Positions 1 to 5,092 of a DNA stretch of 27,774 bases are shown here, piece after piece. The position numbers were made by a program, and so were the translations under genes. Each line of letters starts with the position of its first letter. Positions within the stretch are counted from its first letter, which is position 1. Source of the DNA: a virus. Location of the stretch: positions 1-27,774 of the IMG/VR virus record IMGVR_UViG_3300030451_003872. One strand, 5' to 3'. The notes under the pieces were generated by a model. It worked only from the letters and a program-made list of their open reading frames with translations, did not search any database and was not told the origin of the DNA.

Positions 1-201
1 GAGTGGATGGGTGCTGCCGAGCAGAAGTGTTACGTTGGTGCGGTTATCTACCGGCCCTTCAGAGATCCCAGGTTGCCACAAGATGAAAGAGAAGATAGAT
101 TCGACGAGCTATTTATAAACATTGAAAAATGCAAGCAGGGAGAGAACATTGCAATTCAATATCTGTTCGACCCCTCTCGCTCAAAGATAACAGAGATGTA
201 A
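1..201 (+). CDS. C-terminal fragment of a probable DnaB-like replicative helicase (5' end outside window)
   Basis: The reading frame is already open at base 1 (Glu-Trp before the first Met at base 7), so this is the end of a longer gene, not a 64-residue protein. The visible order resembles the end of RecA-fold hexameric helicases of the DnaB type: a Gly-Ala-x-Glu-Gln-Lys stretch, a hydrophobic strand followed by an Arg (VGAVIYRP), then a strand with a K-x-G hairpin (FINIEKCKQGENIAIQ) and a final F-D-P-x-x-x-x-x-x-E tail. In DnaB this segment carries the arginine-finger strand and the last core strand. The Walker motifs would lie upstream, outside the window. A replication role fits the RusA-type resolvase two genes downstream. 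The match is short, so another RecA-fold ATPase is possible. The stop is followed after one base by the next start. Confidence 0.5.
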   Translation, partial: EWMGAAEQKCYVGAVIYRPFRDPRLPQDEREDRFDELFINIEKCKQGENIAIQYLFDPSRSKITEM

Positions 202-202
202 A

Positions 203-442
203 ATGATTACCGATGCATTGTTTATCTGCGTAACAATTTTAGTTGTTTATGATTTAATTGACAGGCATTCCAACGGTGCCTCTTACAGAGCCATGTTAAA
301 AAAGAAAGATAAAACACCCTTGGAAATCAAATGCTTGGAAGATTGCAGCAAGTTCTTCAAACCAAACATATGGCATAAGTTTTATTTTGCTGTCGTAGTA
401 CCGGCTTATATTTTGGTAGTTATTTTTTATGATTCATATTAA
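203..442 (+). CDS. Small two-helix membrane protein, function unknown
   Basis: This is a 79-residue protein with two hydrophobic segments, about residues 3-19 (ALFICVTILVVYDLI) and residues 61-76 (FYFAVVVPAYILVVIF), joined by a charged loop rich in Lys, Asp and Glu. This suggests a helical hairpin in the inner membrane. It starts one base after the upstream stop, so translation is probably coupled; I see no good Shine-Dalgarno sequence. Its end overlaps the first possible start of the resolvase gene. Nothing in it identifies a family. Holin is one possibility for a small two-helix phage protein, but it sits with replication/recombination genes and not in the late operon. Confidence 0.6.
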   Translation: MITDALFICVTILVVYDLIDRHSNGASYRAMLKKKDKTPLEIKCLEDCSKFFKPNIWHKFYFAVVVPAYILVVIFYDSY

Positions 443-932
443 GATATCCGGTTCGTTTATGCCGTTAAAAAAAGACGGAGCCACCGAAAAAGACAAGAAG
501 GTGTTTAAAAGAAAAGACCCCATCAGTCTTTTAAGGAAAGCTCTGGCCAATAAATTAAGAAGCACCCACTGGAGGAGCGCCCATGCAGCAAAGGCCAATT
601 GGATGGAGGCAGCGAAAGCGCACGCCAAGGTCAGCGGGGATGCGGTCGAAGGTGATGCAATCGTCATCGTGGTGCACGCGCTGCCAAATAAGTGTGATAT
701 CGACGCTCCCATCAAGGTTATGCTCGACGCATTTCAAGATGTACTGTTCAAAGATGGAGACGACAAGTCTATTGAATCTCTTGTCATCAGAAAATTTGAA
801 CCAAGACGAGGAGGAATAGAACCCCAGGTGCACATATGGGGACTATCCAAGGAGACAGAATATGAAGAAGCCCTCAGATTATCCTCAGAAGCCTTCGCAG
901 CATCTGACCCAGGCCTTGGCACAGGTTGGTAG
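429..932 (+). CDS. rusA: RusA-type Holliday junction resolvase
   Basis: RusA enzymes are dimeric endonucleases that cut four-way DNA junctions made during recombination and replication. The catalytic residues of E. coli RusA are Asp70, Asp72, Lys76 and Asp91. Here the same spacing is present exactly: Asp90, Asp92, Lys96 and Asp111, within DIDAPIKVMLDAF and the following FKDGDDKSIESL strand. The usual D-x-D-N core is D-I-D-A here. The protein is 167 residues against about 120 for the E. coli enzyme; the extra length is a basic N-terminal stretch (residues 12-55) and an acidic tail. A second Met at residue 11 (base 459), just after the upstream stop, could be the true start; neither start has a clear ribosome site. 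In phages this enzyme typically debranches DNA before packaging. Confidence 0.82.
   Translation: MIHIKISGSFMPLKKDGATEKDKKVFKRKDPISLLRKALANKLRSTHWRSAHAAKANWMEAAKAHAKVSGDAVEGDAIVIVVHALPNKCDIDAPIKVMLDAFQDVLFKDGDDKSIESLVIRKFEPRRGGIEPQVHIWGLSKETEYEEALRLSSEAFAASDPGLGTGW
849..855 (+). promoter_or_regulatory. Ribosome binding site AAGGAGA inside the resolvase gene
   Basis: AAGGAGA lies six bases before the ATG at 862. It supports translation of the next gene from a start well inside the resolvase coding region, despite the 71-base overlap. Confidence 0.6.
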
Positions 933-1122
933 TGTCGAAGAGCTAGAAGGGTACGTTATGGCCCTCTCAGAGCAGGTCAGGGGTAACATGAAGAAGCTCA
1001 GTTCAAAGAAGAAGAAAAAGGGTGAGCGTGATTTGAAGCTGACTGCATCTATCCGAGAGGGTAGGTCCCTTATATATAGTATTAATAATATAATTAATAG
1101 GCTTAGGAGTAGTAATGAATAA
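862..1122 (+). CDS. Small basic protein, function unknown, overlapping the resolvase gene
   Basis: This is an 86-residue protein starting 71 bases inside the 3' end of the resolvase gene, in another frame. The start is chosen because of the strong AAGGAGA at 849-855; a TTG at 916 would reduce the overlap but has no such site. Residues 25-45 (SVEELEGYVMALSEQVRG) look helical. They are followed by a lysine run (KKLSSKKKKKGER, about residues 44-56) and a C-terminal helix. The family is unknown. The lysine run suggests nucleic-acid contact, but that is only inference. The last third of the gene is strikingly AT-rich. The stop overlaps the next start by eight bases. Confidence 0.6.
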   Translation: MKKPSDYPQKPSQHLTQALAQVGSVEELEGYVMALSEQVRGNMKKLSSKKKKKGERDLKLTASIREGRSLIYSINNIINRLRSSNE

Positions 1123-1354
1123 TAAAGATAATAATGTAGTGTACTATACTGATAGAAGAAATGTATTAGTAGAATCACTAGATGACTTAACAGAGAAAGC
1201 AAAGGATGGGCACATCCAGGCTGTCGCTGTTGTTGCGTTGACCAGCCTTGGCGACGTAGAGATTCTTGAGTCTTACAAAAACAATACCGACCGGATGGCT
1301 TTGATTGGTGCCACCCAGGTATTGGCCCAGCACATTATGGCTGGAGGCGAGTAG
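1115..1354 (+). CDS. Small soluble protein, function unknown; last gene of the plus-strand operon
   Basis: This is a 79-residue protein with start ATG at 1115, an AGGAG about eight bases upstream, and an eight-base overlap with the preceding gene. The first 16 residues are polar and Asn/Asp-rich. The rest looks alpha/beta: a helix with LVESLDDLTEKAKDG, a hydrophobic strand (AVAVVALTSLG) and a C-terminal helix. I recognise no family. The small size and position suggest an accessory or host-takeover protein, without evidence for a particular role. Its TAG stop at 1352-1354 directly abuts the stop of the convergent gene on the other strand. Confidence 0.6.
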   Translation: MNNKDNNVVYYTDRRNVLVESLDDLTEKAKDGHIQAVAVVALTSLGDVEILESYKNNTDRMALIGATQVLAQHIMAGGE

Positions 1355-1696
1355 TTACCACTTCACCTTGTCGGCCCAGTAAGCAGCAGACATCTTGCCC
1401 TTGGCAATGTTCTTGCCGTGTCTTGCCTTGAATGACTTGCGCTTAGCTTTCATTCGGGCAGACTCACCTGCTTTTGGTTTGCCTGCTGTCCCTGAGACAG
1501 TGCCCACCTTCTTACCTTGCTGTCCAAAACGGATGGTTTTAACTTTATCCCCTTCTTTAGCAACGACAATATGGCTTTTCTTGGGGTGGTTTGGTGTTCG
1601 CTTTGGCTTGTTGTATCCAGACACTCCTGCCCTGGCAAGCCTGGGGTCTCGCTTAGATTTACTTGCCGTTGTTTTCTTTTTGCTTCGGACGGCCAT
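1355..1696 (-). CDS. Small basic protein with C-terminal FKARH / AYWADKVKW motif
   Basis: This is a 113-residue, highly basic protein; about a quarter of its residues are Lys or Arg. The N-terminus (MAVRSKKKTTASKSKRDPR) is disordered-looking. Residues 42-68 could form small strands (HIVVAKEGDKVKTIRFGQQ). The C-terminal 25 residues carry the compact signature SFKARHGKN then GKMSAAYWADKVKW. I recall tails of this general form (F-x-A-R-H then Y-W-x-x-K-x-W) in small proteins of marine phages and large viruses, but cannot check it. The role is probably nucleic-acid or virion binding, by charge only. The start has a good AGGAGA site that overlaps the stop of the preceding gene. It is the last gene of the late operon, and its TAA abuts the opposing gene. 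Confidence 0.8.
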   Translation of the reverse strand: MAVRSKKKTTASKSKRDPRLARAGVSGYNKPKRTPNHPKKSHIVVAKEGDKVKTIRFGQQGKKVGTVSGTAGKPKAGESARMKAKRKSFKARHGKNIAKGKMSAAYWADKVKW

Positions 1697-1697
1697 G

Positions 1698-2150
1698 CTA
1701 GTCTCCTATGCATGCTGACCGATAGCAATACGCTACAGCAGAGACAGCTTCACTCTCCGTCTCTAAAGTAACATCCGCAACACAAGTTTTAATTTCTTCA
1801 AGAGAGTCATCATTAACGCAACCAACACCACCAGCAGCCACAGAAGTCGTCCCCACTACATTGGCAATCCCTTTTAACAGACACATCCCCAATCCTCGAC
1901 CAGAGCAAGAGGCTGAACGGTTCACTAAACATTGTCCAAATTCTCCATAACCTTCGCCATCCGAAGGCTTGTCACAGCCTGCTGTTGCCTGAGAGGCACA
2001 GGCTAAAGATGTATGAAAAGCACAATCGCTAACAGATACGGCTGCATCTTTAAATAGCTGTCGGCTTTGCTCAGTGCAACCACACATTGTGACTGCAAAC
2101 AAAAGAATAATTGCAACGACCACAAGTCCGGCGATTCGTGGACTAGTCAT
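1698..2150 (-). CDS. Cysteine-rich exported, lipoprotein-like protein of the lysis region
   Basis: From the ATG at 2150 the protein has 150 residues and begins with a classic export signal: a short basic n-region (MTSPR), a hydrophobic core (IAGLVVVAIILLFAV), then TMCGC. Cys25, preceded by Gly, is the more likely lipidation site. Ten further cysteines follow, so disulfide bonds in the periplasm are likely. The gene overlaps the preceding membrane-protein gene as ATGACTAG, suggesting coupled translation. A longer frame from ATG 2213 (171 residues) has an AGGTG site but would put 21 residues before the signal and overlap its neighbour by 71 bases. Next to a probable enzyme and a membrane protein, an outer-membrane spanin-like role is conceivable. 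However, it is much larger than Rz1 and not proline-rich, so this is inference. Confidence 0.65.
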   Translation of the reverse strand: MTSPRIAGLVVVAIILLFAVTMCGCTEQSRQLFKDAAVSVSDCAFHTSLACASQATAGCDKPSDGEGYGEFGQCLVNRSASCSGRGLGMCLLKGIANVVGTTSVAAGGVGCVNDDSLEEIKTCVADVTLETESEAVSAVAYCYRSACIGD

Positions 2151-2538
2151 CGATAGATAATGATTGAGTTGGTTCTGGAAAAGTTGCCTCATGGGCGGCT
2201 TCTTGTAAGACATTTAACACCTGCTGTAATTGTTTAGGGTCTAGGTTATCGCCCCCCACAAACCGATCAACAACAGCATCACCAAGCCCCAAAAAGAGAG
2301 CAACCAAAATGATAAACACAATTGAGAACATCGCTTGATGATTTCCAAGAAGAAGCTCAAGGTTACTCTTCGGCTTGGCTGCCTGTTCGCCAACCTTTTC
2401 GATAAGGACATCCATTTTTTGGTTGAGTAATACGAGTTGTCCACTTAAATCCAAAGCCTCTTTCTGGTTGTCCAGGATTTCTTGCAGGAGAATCTGTGCA
2501 TCAGTGCCTGCAATGCCGTTACGATCTTTGGTTAACAT
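2143..2538 (-). CDS. Single-helix membrane protein with N-terminal coiled coil, holin-like candidate
   Basis: This 131-residue protein has an amphipathic helix with heptad-like spacing at residues 14-52 (ILLQEILDNQKEALDLSGQL onward), one strong membrane segment at residues 70-86 (MFSIVFIILVALFLGLG), and a polar, acidic tail with another helix (residues 100-115). A cytoplasmic coil followed by one membrane helix is reminiscent of XhlA/BhlA-type phage haemolysin or holin accessory proteins. Those usually end soon after the helix, while this one carries about 45 more residues. A good AGGGAG site lies 7-8 bases before the start, inside the end of the preceding gene, which it overlaps by 20 bases. 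The position between the TIM-barrel-like enzyme and the lipoprotein-like protein supports a lysis role. Confidence 0.65.
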   Translation of the reverse strand: MLTKDRNGIAGTDAQILLQEILDNQKEALDLSGQLVLLNQKMDVLIEKVGEQAAKPKSNLELLLGNHQAMFSIVFIILVALFLGLGDAVVDRFVGGDNLDPKQLQQVLNVLQEAAHEATFPEPTQSLSIDD

Positions 2539-3376
2539 TATCTTGGCTCCCTGGGAAAAGGCCTTTAATTTTTAAAACCTGTTCCGATAGTACAGGATTG
2601 ATGTCATTCGGTTCCATCATTATATCTTCTTTGCCAATCAGTCCAGCACGGAAATAATTAACATAGGTGGGTTTAAAATGAGGTATAAGTCGGTCGAGTC
2701 CGCGTTGCTTATCATCCTTGCCAACGGAGTTAAGATACCCCCAGGCCTGCTTAGGATTTTTAGGGTTTTTCCGTCCCGTACCAACCATAGCGCATCGCTT
2801 GCCCTTGGGGACGCCTGGGGAATCAAAACGCTTCTGGAACTTTGTTGCGATTGTGGACAGTCTGGTGCCATAAATCATGGGCTCGTAGTAGTCAAAGTAC
2901 TCTATCATTTCCTTTGTGACTGGTGCGGAAAAGCAATTCGCAAACAAGGCTACATCAGGAGCATGAAGTTTAAATGTTTCAGCAAATGCTATAGCATATT
3001 CTTCGGGGTCATCCGAGCCTGCCCATTGCTTTTCTGCATTCCAGTGATATGCACATACAGAAAGCTCCTCACAAAGGCCAGCAGCTATCTCTCCTTCCTT
3101 CTTAGCATCCTCTACTGATGTGCAGTAATGAAAGCCCCAGCCGTGAGCTTCCATGTTTAAGTCGTCAGCTTTAGCAATAATCTCTGCTGCGTTTTTCTTT
3201 TTGTATGCTTTGGACCCATCGCAGAACTTTACTGACAGCGCATCAAAGCCACTGACGTACATGTCCCAGTCTTTATTTAGCTGACTTTTCAACCAGATTG
3301 TCAGAACAAACTTTGGCCGGTATTTTTTGGCTACACTAAGCCTCAAAGCATCCAATGCATTCTGGAAGAAACTCAT
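2519..3376 (-). CDS. TIM-barrel-like protein, candidate glycoside hydrolase / endolysin
   Basis: This is a 285-residue soluble protein with no signal peptide. It shows regularly repeated strand-helix units: FVLTIWLK (23-30), FDALSVKFCDG (44-54), NMEAHGWGFHY (74-84), LSVCAYHWNAEKQWAG (105-120), DVALFANCFS (141-150), FDYYEPMIYG (161-170) and TYVNYFRAG near residue 240. This is the pattern of a (beta/alpha)8 barrel. The YHWNAEKQW strand end (Glu115) sits where GH25/GH18-like barrels carry acidic catalytic residues. A peptidoglycan-cutting role would fit the membrane-protein gene just downstream. It could instead degrade another glycan or be a virion-bound hydrolase; I cannot assign a GH family. 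The start overlaps the upstream stop as ATGA with an AAGGAA site. Confidence 0.6.
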   Translation of the reverse strand: MSFFQNALDALRLSVAKKYRPKFVLTIWLKSQLNKDWDMYVSGFDALSVKFCDGSKAYKKKNAAEIIAKADDLNMEAHGWGFHYCTSVEDAKKEGEIAAGLCEELSVCAYHWNAEKQWAGSDDPEEYAIAFAETFKLHAPDVALFANCFSAPVTKEMIEYFDYYEPMIYGTRLSTIATKFQKRFDSPGVPKGKRCAMVGTGRKNPKNPKQAWGYLNSVGKDDKQRGLDRLIPHFKPTYVNYFRAGLIGKEDIMMEPNDINPVLSEQVLKIKGLFPGSQDNVNQRS

Positions 3377-3834
3377 GACTTTTTCCTTGATGTTCTTCGA
3401 GTGGTGGTCTTCCTGGCTGTAGACTTGCCTCTTACGGCCTTACTCGCCTTTGCAGCAGCCTTGGTGTTCTTGACAACCTGCTTGCCCTTCCTTGAGCCAG
3501 CAACTTTCTTTTTGTTTGTCGCAGCTTTCTGTGAAGAGCTAAGTTTTTTCCAAGCCTTGTCAGGGAGATACCGTTTGGTAACTGTCTTTCCAGACGAGTC
3601 TTTCCGAATGGCAGGTTTCTTGTCAGAAGTTCTCCACTTCTCACCTGTCCATTTCTTAAGAGACTTTTGCTTTGAAGTCTTGCCACCCTTATACCCCCCA
3701 CCGGCCTTCTTATACGCAGCCGCAAGCATCTGGGCTTTACGTGCACTCCACTGGCCTGCCTTGCCACCCTTCGTGCCAGCCATAATCCTGTTTTTAATTC
3801 GGTTTCGTAGGGCTGGTTTGGTGTAGTTTGACAT
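3373..3834 (-). CDS. Small basic protein, DUF5872-like
   Basis: This is a 153-residue, extremely basic protein. Residues 5-55 carry a recognisable pattern: TKPALRNRIKNRIMAGTKGG, then AGQWSARKAQMLAAAYKKAG with GGYKGGK. This is followed by W-T-x-E-x-W (residues 62-67), RYLPDKAWKKLS (88-99) and GSRKGKQ (113-119). From memory this is the DUF5872 type, found in phages, bacteria and large eukaryotic viruses; its function is unknown to me. The C-terminal 30 residues are a histone-H1-like Lys/Arg/Thr/Ala tail. DNA binding or condensation is plausible by composition only. The site before the start is AAGAAG, modest. The stop overlaps the start of the TIM-barrel-like gene. Confidence 0.8.
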   Translation of the reverse strand: MSNYTKPALRNRIKNRIMAGTKGGKAGQWSARKAQMLAAAYKKAGGGYKGGKTSKQKSLKKWTGEKWRTSDKKPAIRKDSSGKTVTKRYLPDKAWKKLSSSQKAATNKKKVAGSRKGKQVVKNTKAAAKASKAVRGKSTARKTTTRRTSRKKS

Positions 3835-3836
3835 GG

Positions 3837-4001
3837 TCAGATCTTCTTTGCTTTTTTGTGCACCTCAGTAAAAGACTTTCCTTTCTTCATGCCAGCTACC
3901 ATCTTCTTGATTGTAGCAGCACTGTGATGTTTAGCATGCCTCTTTGTTGCACCTTGCTGGCGCTTGGTCAATGCACTAACATCTACGCCTTTTACTTTCA
4001 T
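3837..4001 (-). CDS. 54-residue basic protein with LTKRQQ...RHAKHHS motif
   Basis: This short gene starts at ATG 4001 and ends at TGA 3837-3839. It begins MKVKGVDVSALTKRQQGATK, continues with RHAKHHSAATIKKMVAGMKK, then GKSFTEVHKKAKKI. The protein is nearly one third Lys/Arg/His. The arrangement (L-T-x-R-Q-Q, R-H-x-x-H-H, M-V-x-x-M-x-x-G-K-S-F-x-x-x-H) looks like a compact helical hairpin. I recall similar small proteins in marine phages and chlorovirus-like giant viruses, unverified. It is coupled to the preceding gene by an ATGA overlap and ends three bases before the next start. It is probably a real gene: the frame is fully used, the neighbours are packed end to end, and the motif is non-random. 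Confidence 0.75.
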   Translation of the reverse strand: MKVKGVDVSALTKRQQGATKRHAKHHSAATIKKMVAGMKKGKSFTEVHKKAKKI

Positions 4002-4195
4002 TTTCGCTTTCGACCCCGACCCATCATGGTTTTTTTGGGCCGTCGAGTTGCTGTCTTCTTTGCAGCCATTGCTCGACTGATGCCTTTCTTTGGCTTGGCA
4101 ACAACCTTAGCACCTTTCTTCTTGGCAGCTTTTTTTGCAGCACTCATGGTCTTGTATGCTGTCATCTTCCCTGATTTAGACTTCGTCATTGGCAT
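3998..4195 (-). CDS. 65-residue histone-like Lys/Ala-rich protein
   Basis: This tiny protein consists almost entirely of Lys, Ala, Arg, Met, Gly and Thr. An SAAKKAAKKKGAKVVAKPKK segment (residues 18-37) resembles bacterial and eukaryotic H1-type tails, and it ends in TATRRPKKTMMGRGRKRK. There are no acidic residues, so it must bind a polyanion such as DNA or RNA, or sit disordered. The start overlaps the upstream stop (TAATG) and the stop overlaps the downstream start (ATGA). A DNA-condensing or packaged protein is the natural guess; the sequence does not prove it. Low-complexity composition makes homology inference unreliable. Confidence 0.7.
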   Translation of the reverse strand: MPMTKSKSGKMTAYKTMSAAKKAAKKKGAKVVAKPKKGISRAMAAKKTATRRPKKTMMGRGRKRK

Positions 4196-4401
4196 TATTT
4201 TACCGCCTTTTTCTTAACTGCTTTTTTAGGAGCAGCTTTCTTTGGTTTCTTTAGTTCAGCAATTTCTTTTGAAAGAGCGCTAACAAGAGTAATCATGTCG
4301 TCTACCTTGGTTTCCAAAGCATCAACATGAACCTCAAGCTCAGCAAGACCATCTACTTTAATGCTGATATTACTGCCCGTTAATTTACCCCGCCAGCCCA
4401 T
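4195..4401 (-). CDS. Small coiled-coil protein with polylysine-type tail
   Basis: This is a 68-residue protein from ATG 4401. That start is chosen over the upstream ATGs at 4428 and 4419 because GAAGGAG at 4411-4417 sits nine bases before it. Residues 15-52 form a heptad-like helix (VDGLAELEVHVDALETKVDD onward to EIAELKK), predicted to be a coiled coil. The last 16 residues are PKKAAPKKAVKKKAVK. The layout of an oligomerising helix plus a basic tail suggests a protein that multimerises on DNA or on another acidic partner. It overlaps the preceding gene by 17 bases and couples to the next by TAATG. Confidence 0.7.
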   Translation of the reverse strand: MGWRGKLTGSNISIKVDGLAELEVHVDALETKVDDMITLVSALSKEIAELKKPKKAAPKKAVKKKAVK

Positions 4402-4876
4402 AAGCCATATCTCCTTCATTCCAACCAATTACATAACAGTCAACATCAATTGCCCCACTAGAGTTTGTAATAAACTCAAAATAAGACACAGGCCCGCAAA
4501 TCTTTTCGCTATCAAGACCACCATGAGCATACTGCTCGCCCGTGGCAAGCACATTGTTGGCCAGAGAAAACACAAGCTCTTTAACTCCAGTTGGTCGAAT
4601 CGCAAACACCTCTATGTCGTTATCTGAAGCAGACTTTGTTCCCTTGTTGATGCAATCAAGCTGGATAATCCAGTTCGACTTGGTCCCCCATCCGGCCAAA
4701 TCAAAATCAGACATAGGGCCAGCGTTGCTTGTTCCTGGAACAGGTGCAACACCTTTAGATGCTCCAGGGGGAAAATAAATTCGAGTATCCCCAGAATCTA
4801 GTTTCTTGTCATCCCCTGTCCAGTTACCCTCACCAAGATTAGAGACTAGTGCTCTATGATGATTACTTAGTCCCAT
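4385..4876 (-). CDS. Beta-rich protein, possible minor virion protein, function unknown
   Basis: This 163-residue protein has alternating hydrophobic strands and Gly/Asn/Ser turns: SNWIIQLDCINKG (67-79), DIEVFAIRPTGVKELVFSLA (87-106), SYFEFITNS (131-139) and IDVDCYVIGWNEG (143-155). This suggests a jelly-roll or beta-sandwich of the type used in capsid decoration or fibre-head domains. There is no signal peptide or membrane helix. It lies in the late operon directly after the internal-protein genes, where many podoviruses have tail-fibre or minor structural genes. I recognise no family. A GGAG lies about six bases before the start. Confidence 0.7.
   Translation of the reverse strand: MGLSNHHRALVSNLGEGNWTGDDKKLDSGDTRIYFPPGASKGVAPVPGTSNAGPMSDFDLAGWGTKSNWIIQLDCINKGTKSASDNDIEVFAIRPTGVKELVFSLANNVLATGEQYAHGGLDSEKICGPVSYFEFITNSSGAIDVDCYVIGWNEGDMAYGLAG
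4411..4417 (-). promoter_or_regulatory. Ribosome binding site GAAGGAG deciding the start at 4401
   Basis: On the minus strand GAAGGAG precedes ATG 4401 by nine bases. It lies downstream of the alternative ATGs at 4428 and 4419, so those are unlikely starts. Confidence 0.55.
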
Positions 4877-4879
4877 GGT

Positions 4880-5053
4880 TTACTCCGCAGGGTAGTTGCC
4901 GTCTCCACCTGTGGTGGGTGCGCTGTTCTTGTTGGCACTTGCTTCACCTGTAGTCAAGGTTGTGCTAGATGCTTTGGATGCACGAGGAAGCTCCTCTCGG
5001 TTTCCTGTGTGCGAATACTTAGGCAATGAGTAATTCATCTCGAGATTAGCCAT
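4880..5053 (-). CDS. 57-residue protein, function unknown
   Basis: This is a short gene from ATG 5053 to TAA 4880-4882. It begins MANLEMNYSLPKYSHTGNRE and has a Thr/Ser/Ala/Gly-rich, apparently disordered second half ending GGDGNYPAE. It is supported by an excellent AAGGAG site six bases before the start and by tight packing: the next start is four bases after its stop. A small disordered late protein could be a virion cement or linker peptide, but nothing identifies it. Confidence 0.65.
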   Translation of the reverse strand: MANLEMNYSLPKYSHTGNREELPRASKASSTTLTTGEASANKNSAPTTGGDGNYPAE

Positions 5054-5059
5054 GGTGTT

Positions 5060-5065
5060 CTCCTT
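5060..5065 (-). promoter_or_regulatory. Ribosome binding site AAGGAG for the 57-residue gene
   Basis: The minus strand reads AAAAAGGAGAACACC before ATG 5053. It is a strong site within the 39-base gap after the 2382-residue gene, and it supports the short gene being translated. Confidence 0.6.
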
Positions 5066-5092
5066 TTTGTGTTTATTATTAACGGATAAAGT

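Noticed and set aside
1327-1344. CCAGC/GCTGG hairpin near the convergent junction as a terminator
   Set aside because: It has only five pairs with an eight-base loop, lies inside a coding region, and has no following T-run on either strand.
2151-2213. Longer start (ATG 2213) for the cysteine-rich protein
   Set aside because: It has an AGGTG site but would put 21 polar residues ahead of a perfect export signal and overlap the neighbour by 71 bases. It is kept as an alternative only.
2678-3118. 146-residue plus-strand open frame opposite the TIM-barrel-like gene
   Set aside because: It is a shadow of a real gene with irregular composition and no neighbours on that strand.
3401-3826. 141-residue open frame on the plus strand opposite the DUF5872-like gene
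   Set aside because: It is the complement of a lysine-rich gene, which gives long Phe/Leu-rich frames automatically. The minus-strand frame has recognisable motifs and fits the operon.
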